A stretch of 7,049 bases of DNA, from positions 1 through 7,049 of the forward strand of contig JABDIP010000320.1 of NCBI GenBank assembly GCA_013003675.1. The letters run 5' to 3'. Shown in pieces: positions 1-5,856 of the stretch. Position 1 is the stretch's first letter, and each line of letters opens with the position of its first letter. The position numbers and the translations under genes were made by a program. Under the pieces are notes generated by a model, which was not told the DNA's origin, ran no database searches, and saw nothing but the letters and a program-made list of their open reading frames with translations. Origin of the DNA: Inquilinus sp. Lineage in GTDB: Bacteria; Pseudomonadota; Alphaproteobacteria; DSM-16000; Inquilinaceae.

Positions 1-354
1 GGCGGAGGGCAGTCGGGCGCAGGCCAGGCACAGCGGCGTTGCCGGATCCGCCTTCAGTCGGCCCTCCTCGATCGATTCACCGCAACGAACGCAGTCGCCG
101 TATTCGCCGTCATCGATGCGGACAAGCGCCGCCTCGATGCGGCGCATCTCGACTTGCCGTCGGCGCTCGGCTTCGATCGACATCGCCTGACCCTGCAGCG
201 CATCCATCCGCGTCAACCTGCCGACGCGGGTCTGGTCGAGTTCGACCGGTCGGCGAGACTCCGCCGCCATCTTACCCTCCCTCCGCAATTCGTCGCGCTG
301 CCGCAGAAGCTGGCCGCGGAGCTTTTCCACATCATGCCCGTCGATTTCGTCCAT
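1..354 (-). CDS. DksA/TraR-family C4 zinc-finger protein (C-terminus cut by window edge)
   Basis: Reading leftward from the ATG at 354, 118 codons are open to the window edge with no stop. The start is supported by a strong ribosome binding site, GGGGAGG at 360-366, five bases upstream. The N-terminal third is charged and helical. Residues 36-58 (start PVELDQTRVGRL, then a variant of SRMDALQ) form a block I recognise from short DksA-like proteins. A basic and acidic helix follows at about 60-80, then GEYGDCVRCGE and a C4 zinc-finger signature with Cys88, Cys91, Cys109 and Cys112 (CxxC-x17-CxxC). Relatives are usually about 110-125 residues, so only a few residues should be missing. DksA-type proteins bind the secondary channel of RNA polymerase and adjust transcription, with ppGpp in the case of DksA itself. 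This protein is shorter than E. coli DksA, so its exact role is unknown. It is transcribed away from the DSF locus and has no obvious link to it. Confidence 0.9.
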   Translation of the reverse strand, partial: MDEIDGHDVEKLRGQLLRQRDELRREGKMAAESRRPVELDQTRVGRLTRMDALQGQAMSIEAERRRQVEMRRIEAALVRIDDGEYGDCVRCGESIEEGRLKADPATPLCLACARLPSA

Positions 355-508
355 ATCGGCCTCCCCGATTCGCAATGAACATGCGTGATGGCCGCCACCA
401 ACGCCATGGTGACAACCGTCGTCCTCCGGGCCAAGCCAACATTCTCAATTTTCCCTCATAGGTAGAGAAAATTCCACAACCGGCGAAGCGATGACCTTTT
501 GCGATCCG

Positions 509-536
509 ATGGTTAGCCATGAAATCTGTTAACCAT
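509..536. promoter_or_regulatory. Dyad / tandem GTTA(G/A)CCAT, possible regulator site
   Basis: ATGGTTAGC at 509-517 and GTTAACCAT at 528-536 are inverted copies (8 of 9 positions, with a G-T at the mismatch) separated by 10 bases. The same stretch also reads as a direct repeat, GTTAGCCAT at 512-520 and GTTAACCAT at 528-536, with a 16-base period. TTAACCAT resembles the half-site of the alphaproteobacterial cell-cycle regulator CtrA, but the classical TTAA-N7-TTAA spacing is absent. It lies about 155 bases upstream of the DksA-like start and 545 bases upstream of rpfF. The pattern is seen directly; the regulator is a guess. Confidence 0.25.
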
Positions 537-718
537 ATCAGATAGTAGAACGATTTTATTTAGAATTGACACTTTCTAGTCGGCACCGAGTTCTATCTTA
601 GTTGGCGAACCAAACTACAGGTCATTCTACTGTCGAAGGCAAAGAGTCGATTCCCCGTCAGAGAGCAGCGGTCCACCGCCATCCGTATTTCGCGTAGTCC
701 AATCAGCTTACATCAACC

Positions 719-747
719 AAAAGTCGGGCTCTTTATTTAGAACCCGA
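719..747 (-). terminator. Terminator-like hairpin on the minus strand
   Basis: Read on the minus strand, TCGGGTTCT, a six-base AAATAA loop and AGAGCCCGA form a nine-pair stem with one G-U wobble (724-747), followed directly by CTTTT. In plus-strand RNA the wobble becomes a C-A mismatch and no T-run follows, so the structure favours a leftward transcript. No gene lies just upstream on that strand (748-1080), so this is either a chance structure or the end of an unrecognised leftward RNA. Confidence 0.3.
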
Positions 748-906
748 TCGATCTCCCACGATGTCACTTTTCCATGGCATTCGAGTCTTGAATCATGCGA
801 CTAGTGTTACCTCGTCAAAGCGTAGCTACTTTCGATTGCCGACCGGCCCCGCTACCACACCGAACAAGATCGTTGAAGGACAATCGGCATAAAAAAACTT
901 CGCGCA

Positions 907-936
907 CTAGGAATTATTCAGTAAGGTTAATCCTAG
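907..936. promoter_or_regulatory. Imperfect dyad upstream of rpfF
   Basis: CTAGGAATTA at 907-916 and TAATCCTAG at 928-936 pair over nine bases with one bulged A, around an 11-base centre. It lies about 145 bases upstream of the rpfF start, where an operator or leader hairpin could act. It does not match a lux box or another operator I know. Only the symmetry supports it. Confidence 0.25.
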
Positions 937-1080
937 CAGGTAACTGCGTGATGAGTTCCAAGGGAGAACAAACGATATCCGGAATGGACACTCTCGACGC
1001 CGGCAGGGGAAATTCAATCACAGGATGTGCGTGGGCGCAGGTTCATCGAACAGGAACCACAGACAGTGGAGCGCTAAGGA

Positions 1081-2091
1081 ATGGATCGGAATGTCGAGAC
1101 GCTGACGGTGTTGGCACGTAACAGGACGTTAGGCGACACGTGGCATCAGGATGGTGCCGATAGTCGGATGGGCACCTTTGAGGCACCTCAGGACGGTGAA
1201 AATTCGCGAACAGCCGACTGGTACGCCGACCTGAGTTCTCGTTTTCTAGCGGAACCGCTTGAAGAGTCTGACGTCGAAGTCGACCCGGGGAACGGAATCT
1301 GCTGGTGCTCCTTTGACTACACCGCAAGGCCTTGTTTTAGTCCTGCCGTTATCCGCGACATCGGCCGTGTTCACACCATCGTCAGGGCGACCTTCGAGGC
1401 CCGTCGATCTGCCCCCGCACCACTGAAATACCTGGCCTGGCGGTCGCGGATGCCAGGTGTCTGGAATCTTGGTGGCGACCTCAGACTGATCGTAGATCTG
1501 GTCCGCAGGAATGATCGCGAGGGTCTGGAGCATTACGCCTACCGGTCGGTCCACGAACTGCACACCAACTGGGTCAGCCTGAATCTGCCGATCTTGACCG
1601 CCGTGATCATTCAGGGTGATGCGCTCGGCGGCGGTTTCGAGGCCGCCCTTTCAAGCAACCTGATCGTCGCGGAGAAACGCGCGCGGTTTGGACTTCCGGA
1701 AATCCTATTCAATCTGTTCCCGGGGATGGGTGCCTACAGCTTCCTGGCGCGTCGCGCGAGCCCGGCAATCGCCCATAGCATGGTCATGAGCGGCCGCATC
1801 TATGAAGCCGAGGAGCTTCATAAACTGGGAATTATCGACGTGCTGGCGGAAGACGGCAAAGGTGAAGAGGCGTTCTACGACTACGTCGCCAAGAATGCCG
1901 GCCGCCACAATGCGCATCGCGCGATCTTGAGTTCGCGCCAGCAGATCAACCCGCTGACCCTCAAAGAGTTGCAGGATGTCGCGGACATATGGGTCGACAC
2001 CGCGCTGGCCCTCTCGAGGACCGACATTCGAAAGATGGAGAGGTTGGTCGGCGCCCAGGACCGTCAACGGGCACGGGTCCAAACGCCTTGA
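1081..2091 (+). CDS. rpfF: DSF synthase, RpfF-type crotonase-fold enzyme
   Basis: This 336-residue protein belongs to the enoyl-CoA hydratase (crotonase) superfamily and matches RpfF in detail. RpfF enzymes make diffusible signal factors, cis-2-unsaturated fatty acids, by dehydrating 3-hydroxyacyl-ACP and then releasing the free acid by thioesterase activity in the cytoplasm. Diagnostic blocks are ARPCFSP (82-88), PGVWNLGGDL (125-134, oxyanion-hole region), QGDALGGGFEAAL (178-190), GLPEILFNLFPGMGAYSF (204-221) and IWVDTAL (303-309). The two catalytic glutamates fall at Glu187 (GGGFEA) and Glu207 (GLPE), spaced 20 residues as in Xanthomonas RpfF (Glu141 and Glu161). The ATG at 1081 has GGAG at 1068-1071, nine bases upstream, and an in-frame TAA at 1075 excludes an earlier start. 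The protein is about 47 residues longer than Xanthomonas RpfF, and the first 45 residues show no family similarity, so an internal start such as Met30 (1168) is possible. It is probably co-transcribed with the next gene. Confidence 0.93.
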   Translation: MDRNVETLTVLARNRTLGDTWHQDGADSRMGTFEAPQDGENSRTADWYADLSSRFLAEPLEESDVEVDPGNGICWCSFDYTARPCFSPAVIRDIGRVHTIVRATFEARRSAPAPLKYLAWRSRMPGVWNLGGDLRLIVDLVRRNDREGLEHYAYRSVHELHTNWVSLNLPILTAVIIQGDALGGGFEAALSSNLIVAEKRARFGLPEILFNLFPGMGAYSFLARRASPAIAHSMVMSGRIYEAEELHKLGIIDVLAEDGKGEEAFYDYVAKNAGRHNAHRAILSSRQQINPLTLKELQDVADIWVDTALALSRTDIRKMERLVGAQDRQRARVQTP

Positions 2092-2161
2092 CCGAAACCG
2101 GGACGCGACAACGCGGATCGCATCGCAACAGCGCTTGTAGCAGGGAAAACCGGAGGACAGC

Positions 2162-2806
2162 ATGACGGTATATGATCGGATCGTTGAGGCTACGCGCGAG
2201 TCGCGGGACGCGTTCTCGAGCCTCCCTTTGGTCCGCCACATATTGTCGGAGGGTATGCCGCGCGGAGCCTATCTCGAATTCCTCGAGCAGCTCTATCACG
2301 TCGTTTGGCATTTCTGCCCCACCATGGCGGCAGCGGCGTCCCGTTGTGGCGAAGATCGGCGCATTCTGCGATATGCGCTCTATCACAACATCGACGACGA
2401 AAAGGGACACGAGGACTGGGTCCTCAACGATATCGAGGCCATGGACGGCGATCGCGAAGCAGTCCGCAACAGCTCAGCGGCGGTCCCTATCCAGGCGATG
2501 ATCGGTTTCAACTACTATGCAGCGGAGCACCTCAACCCGACCTCCGTGCTCGGCATGGTGCACGTGCTGGAAGAGATCGCCGTCAGCTTCGCGGCACCCG
2601 TGGTGAAGCTAACCACCGCACGGATCGGAATGACCGGTCCGAAGGGCTTCACGTTCCTCACTTCGCACAGCGAGATGGATCAGGATCACGTTGCCCAGTT
2701 CAAGGATCTGGTGCAATTGATCGAGAGCCGGGCCGACCAGGACGCGATCATCAATTCGGCGCATGTGAACTACGCCATGTTCGGCGCCCTGTTCAAGGCC
2801 CCCTGA
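2162..2806 (+). CDS. Haem-oxygenase-like (HDO/TenA-like) putative di-iron oxidase
   Basis: This is a 214-residue, largely helical protein of the haem-oxygenase-like fold, of the kind annotated as iron-containing redox enzyme. Candidate metal ligands are Glu80 and His83 (DDEKGHEDW), Glu137 or Glu138 (HVLEEIAVSFA), and His169, Asp173 and His176 (SHSEMDQDH). The Hx3Dx2H spacing and ExxH motif are what I know from haem-oxygenase-like di-iron oxidases such as UndA and CADD. His46 and His50 lie in an earlier helix. The classical TenA thiaminase cysteine arrangement is not evident. GGAGG at 2152-2156, five bases from the ATG, fixes the start. The gene follows rpfF on the same strand after 70 bp with no terminator visible between, so an operon is likely. 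Because UndA acts on free fatty acids, I infer that this enzyme could act on DSF or its precursors; the substrate is not shown by the sequence. A non-catalytic or regulatory TenA-like role remains possible. Confidence 0.83.
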   Translation: MTVYDRIVEATRESRDAFSSLPLVRHILSEGMPRGAYLEFLEQLYHVVWHFCPTMAAAASRCGEDRRILRYALYHNIDDEKGHEDWVLNDIEAMDGDREAVRNSSAAVPIQAMIGFNYYAAEHLNPTSVLGMVHVLEEIAVSFAAPVVKLTTARIGMTGPKGFTFLTSHSEMDQDHVAQFKDLVQLIESRADQDAIINSAHVNYAMFGALFKAP

Positions 2807-2875
2807 TCGGTCCGGGTCGGCATTTGCGCCAACGCACCAGGCTTCGACTGCCATACTCGTTCACTAGAGCGGGAT

Positions 2876-2902
2876 GACATGAAGTCGAATCGACTTCATG
2901 TC
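2876..2902. repeat. Perfect 12-bp inverted repeat (left hairpin of the element)
   Basis: GACATGAAGTCG at 2876-2887 and CGACTTCATGTC at 2891-2902 are perfect complements around the three-base loop AAT. No T-run follows on either strand, so it is not a classical intrinsic terminator by itself. Confidence 0.85.
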
Positions 2903-2930
2903 TGAATCCTCTCTAATTCAACAAAATTGA

Positions 2931-2974
2931 CCAAGATTCAGACGTGAGGTCGAGTCGACCTCACTTTATCTTGG
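2931..2974 (+). terminator. Nested hairpin, possible terminator of the rpfF-HDO unit
   Basis: An inner perfect stem, GTGAGGTCG (2944-2952) and CGACCTCAC (2956-2964) around AGT, is followed on the plus strand by TTTAT. An outer perfect stem, CCAAGAT (2931-2937) and ATCTTGG (2968-2974), encloses it. A strong stem with a short T-tract, about 140 bases after the HDO stop codon, could end rightward transcription. The T-tract is weak, so this is uncertain. Confidence 0.4.
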
Positions 2975-2975
2975 T

Positions 2976-5828
2976 CTAGGGGCTGCGCTGCGATTTCTGG
3001 ATGCCGCGCAGCTCTTTGTTGAGGACCGATTCGACCTCCGCGAACTCGTCCTGGAGCGTGCGGACCGCGTCTTCGCCCTTTTCGGCCAACTCCTCGCGTT
3101 CGATGTCGCGAAGCGCCAGCATGTGGCTGACGACGCGCTTCGCGCCAACATGGTTCGCGCTGCTGCGAAGTGAGTGGGCCGCATCCCTGAAGCGGGCGAC
3201 GTCGTTGTCCCGCCAAGCCGACTCGATCTCGCTGATGATCGATTTCGAATCGGTCAGGAATTCGGTCAGCACCTCGGCGAGGAACGTGCTGTCGATATCC
3301 AGAATGCGCAACGCGTCGAGAGCCCCAATATCGATGACCGGATCGACGATGGTCTGATATCGCGGATGGCGGGAGATCGGCGTCACCGTCTCGTCTTCCG
3401 CTGGCTCTGCTTTTGGGCTTTTCGTCGGATTCGGTGTCAGATGATCGATCACCGAGAATAACTGGTTCGGCTCAACCGGCTTGGTCAGGTAGTCGTCCAT
3501 GCCGGCGTCTTCACATCGCTGCCGCGCCTCTACGGTCGCATCCGCAGTGAGAGCGACGATCGGCAAATGCCTGCCGTTGACCTCGGACAGCCGATGCAAC
3601 CGGACGACATCGAGACCGCTGGTACCCGGCATGTTGACGTCCATCAGCGCGATATCGAATTCGCCGCCGGCGAGCAGGTCGAGCGCCTCGTCGCCATCGG
3701 CCGCCGCGACCACATCGTATCCGGCAATCTCGAGCATCCGGGAGATGACGAGACGATTGGTGCTGTTGTCCTCCGCGAGCAGCACCCGTCGACCTTGGCG
3801 GACGGGGCCGGACTCGACCGTGCTCTTGTCCCAATTGGCCGCTGCCGTCTGGCGCCCGGATGGGTCATCCACAACTGACCAGGGCGCCAGAATGGAGAAG
3901 GCCGCATGCAGCGCGTTGTTCAGGGCCTGCTCCTCCTCCGGCGCCGAAATGGCAAGGCTGACCGGCCACTCCGCCATCTTCTCGATCCACGAGGCGGGCC
4001 TGCAGACTTCGACGATGAAGGGCATGTCGCCTGTTTCGCCCTCGCCGATCCGGTCGCTGAAGGCGGCGACCAACGGGTCATCGGCACGATCGTTGACCAC
4101 GGCGATGGTGCCCGCCATCGCCGACCGGTCGCTCAGTATCGTCGACAGGGTTTCGACATGCTCGACGATCATCGGATTAATGGACAATCCGGAAAGCCAC
4201 AGGAATAGGCGCTCGACGACATCCGGATCCGACCCGATCAGCATGACCGACAACGTGCTGGGATCGATTGACTGCTGGCCGGTATCGTCGAGAATCTCGA
4301 ACGGTGTCTTCAGTGTGAACACGCTACCGACGCCCATGGCGCTCTGCACTCCGATCTGACCGCCCATCAGTTCGACCAACTGCTTGGAGATCGCAAGTCC
4401 GAGGCCCGTGCCGCCAAAGCGGCGGGAGATCGAGTCGTCCGCCTGCGAGAATCCTTCGAAAATCTCCGCCTGCTTGTCGGCCGGAATGCCGATGCCGGTG
4501 TCACTCACCTCGAACCGATACAGTGTTTCGCCACGTTCGGCGCCGTGCAGGTGAACCGCGACCACAATCTCGCCCTGGCTGGTGAATTTGATCGCGTTGC
4601 CGACAAGGTTGACCAAAATCTGTGTCAGGCGCTGGGCGTCGCCGCGAAGCATGAACGGCAATCGCGGATCGACCGTCATCCGAAGCTTGAGCCCCTTCTG
4701 CTCGGCCTGACCATGCAGCATCGTCCAAACCCGCCCGAGAACGGCGTGGAGATCGAAAGAGGTGTTCTCGAGGACCAGCTTGCCAGCTTCGATTCTCGAG
4801 AAATCCAGAATCTCATTGATCTGCGACAGCAACGACTGTGCTGACGTGTCGATGGTTGCCACCATCGCGAACTGTTCCTTGCCGATCTTGGTCGATTTGA
4901 GCAATCCGCTCATGCCGATGATGGCGGTCAATGGCGTTCGCAACTCGTGGCTCATGGTGGCGAGGAAGCGCCCTTTCGATCGGTTTGCCTCCTCCGCCTG
5001 CGACTTGGCACGGTTGAGCTTGCGGATCAGTGTCGAGACGTAGGTGGGCAGGACGACCAGCGCCAGCAGCAGCGCGCAGGAGAGCAGTAGATGCCGGTGC
5101 CAGAACGGGTTCACCGTGACGACGACGGCGAAGCTGGCGGTGCCGACAATCGACGCCAGCGCCAGGAATCCGACACCGAAACGAAAGCCGTAGCCGAACA
5201 TGATCCACAGATAGGTTGGATACAGAACGGCCAGCAGTTCTCCGCCGGCGGCAAGTGCCATCGTAAGCGGCAGCAGATCGGCAAAAACGCCGAGCACGCG
5301 CCTTGTGATCGAGGGCTCCGGCCAGATCATCGTGTGTATCAAGAAGATCCACGAAATGCAGACGGTGAATGCCCCGATGACGGCAACATGCACGATCGCC
5401 TCGGGAAAGCCGGTCCACCACGCGGCCCCGGCCGAATAGGTCAGAATGAGCGCCGGAATCACGACGCGTATGATGACCTGCTCGTGCTCGCTATCCGGCC
5501 GGTTTGTGAATGTCCGAACGACGGCCACGCGCCGCGGCAACCCGATCAGCGCGGCGGCCAGCGCCGGGACGATCATGACGGAGAGCAGGCCCGCCGTCAG
5601 CCAGGCCCGAAGGCCCCCGACTTCGGCGTTTTCGACGATCAACAGGAAGCATCCGACGCCAACCACCGAGGATGCAGAAAGCAGAGCGGTGTAGCGGTTG
5701 GCGACCGCCCTCAGCGCCCCTTCGCTGGCAAGATCCTGTTCGGAATCGGGTATCTCGGGGTCCGCAATGCGGCCCGTGCCGCGGCTATCGCGAGGCCAAA
5801 GCAACTGTTTGAACTTGCCCATGCACAT
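2976..5828 (-). CDS. rpfC: RpfC-type membrane hybrid sensor kinase (HisKA-HATPase-REC-REC-Hpt)
   Basis: This 950-residue protein begins with a membrane region containing about seven or eight hydrophobic stretches between residues 52 and 268. Residues 110-117 read RPDSEHEQ and lead into IIRVVIPALI. This closely resembles the DSF-recognition segment at the N-terminus of Xanthomonas RpfC as I remember it (RADSEHAQ). YLWIMFGYGFRFG (206-218) is another RpfC-like block. The kinase core has His294 (SHELRTPL), the N-box NLVGNAIKF, SDTGIGI with Asp443, and GGTGLGLAI. A degenerate receiver (about 522-648) is followed by an intact receiver with Asp686, Asp730 (MDVNMP), Thr761 and Lys783. An Hpt domain follows with His885 (AHSLRSS). 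It probably senses DSF and relays phosphate from His294 through Asp730 to His885. The start is ambiguous: Met3 at 5822 has AGGGG at better spacing than Met1. It faces rpfF convergently and lies 28 bp behind another kinase gene. No RpfG-type partner is visible. Confidence 0.9.
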   Translation of the reverse strand: MCMGKFKQLLWPRDSRGTGRIADPEIPDSEQDLASEGALRAVANRYTALLSASSVVGVGCFLLIVENAEVGGLRAWLTAGLLSVMIVPALAAALIGLPRRVAVVRTFTNRPDSEHEQVIIRVVIPALILTYSAGAAWWTGFPEAIVHVAVIGAFTVCISWIFLIHTMIWPEPSITRRVLGVFADLLPLTMALAAGGELLAVLYPTYLWIMFGYGFRFGVGFLALASIVGTASFAVVVTVNPFWHRHLLLSCALLLALVVLPTYVSTLIRKLNRAKSQAEEANRSKGRFLATMSHELRTPLTAIIGMSGLLKSTKIGKEQFAMVATIDTSAQSLLSQINEILDFSRIEAGKLVLENTSFDLHAVLGRVWTMLHGQAEQKGLKLRMTVDPRLPFMLRGDAQRLTQILVNLVGNAIKFTSQGEIVVAVHLHGAERGETLYRFEVSDTGIGIPADKQAEIFEGFSQADDSISRRFGGTGLGLAISKQLVELMGGQIGVQSAMGVGSVFTLKTPFEILDDTGQQSIDPSTLSVMLIGSDPDVVERLFLWLSGLSINPMIVEHVETLSTILSDRSAMAGTIAVVNDRADDPLVAAFSDRIGEGETGDMPFIVEVCRPASWIEKMAEWPVSLAISAPEEEQALNNALHAAFSILAPWSVVDDPSGRQTAAANWDKSTVESGPVRQGRRVLLAEDNSTNRLVISRMLEIAGYDVVAAADGDEALDLLAGGEFDIALMDVNMPGTSGLDVVRLHRLSEVNGRHLPIVALTADATVEARQRCEDAGMDDYLTKPVEPNQLFSVIDHLTPNPTKSPKAEPAEDETVTPISRHPRYQTIVDPVIDIGALDALRILDIDSTFLAEVLTEFLTDSKSIISEIESAWRDNDVARFRDAAHSLRSSANHVGAKRVVSHMLALRDIEREELAEKGEDAVRTLQDEFAEVESVLNKELRGIQKSQRSP

Positions 5829-5856
5829 GCCCCTGCCTGGTCCTAACTGTCAGGCG

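Larger units (their letters stand above)
355..1080. other. Long intergenic region, partly AT-rich, no convincing gene
   Basis: This stretch separates the divergent DksA-like gene and rpfF, so it must hold the promoters of both. I find no gene in it. The open frames have no convincing ribosome binding site, poor codon structure and no recognisable protein. GC is about 46% over 481-780 by hand count, visibly below the flanking genes. Small dyads lie at 447-473 (AATTTTC/GAAAATT), 509-536, 724-747 and 907-936. A TTGACA at 566-571 has no acceptable -10 box 16-18 bases downstream, so I do not call a promoter. An A7 run lies at 891-897. Confidence 0.6.
2864..2979. repeat. Composite palindromic intergenic repeat, about 116 bp
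   Basis: Two related hairpins stand in inverted orientation. The left one is at 2876-2902 and the right one at 2944-2964. The stretch 2891-2908, from the left hairpin's right arm, matches the reverse complement of 2936-2953 in 16 of 18 positions. The outer ends (2864-2887 and the complement of 2956-2979) match in 17 of 24. Both ends carry CTAG (2864-2867 and 2976-2979). This hairpin-inside-palindrome design fits a small non-autonomous mobile repeat (MITE-like) or an intergenic palindromic repeat. It fills most of the space between two convergent genes and may also end transcription from both sides. Confidence 0.7.

Noticed and set aside
447..473. AATTTTC/GAAAATT inverted repeat as a terminator or operator
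   Set aside because: Only seven AT-rich pairs around a 13-base loop with no T-run, and no gene ends here; likely a chance feature of AT-rich DNA.
566..599. TTGACA with TATCTT downstream as a promoter
   Set aside because: The spacing between the boxes is 22 bases, too long for a sigma-70-type promoter, and nothing at 16-18 bases resembles a -10 box.
860..915. A7 run with a preceding TTGAAG as an rpfF promoter
   Set aside because: The spacing from TTGAAG to TAAAAA is only about 11 bases, and no other start-site evidence supports it.
795..1121. 108-codon plus-strand open frame upstream of and overlapping rpfF
   Set aside because: It has no ribosome binding site at its start or at the internal ATG (951), no recognisable protein pattern, and it overlaps the start of the well-supported rpfF gene.
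2864..2979. CRISPR-like repeat pair
   Set aside because: There are only two copies, in inverted rather than direct orientation, each a hairpin and with no spacer array.
3499..4359. 286-codon plus-strand open frame opposite the hybrid kinase
   Set aside because: It is serine/arginine-rich shadow translation of the opposite strand of a clear kinase, receiver and Hpt gene.
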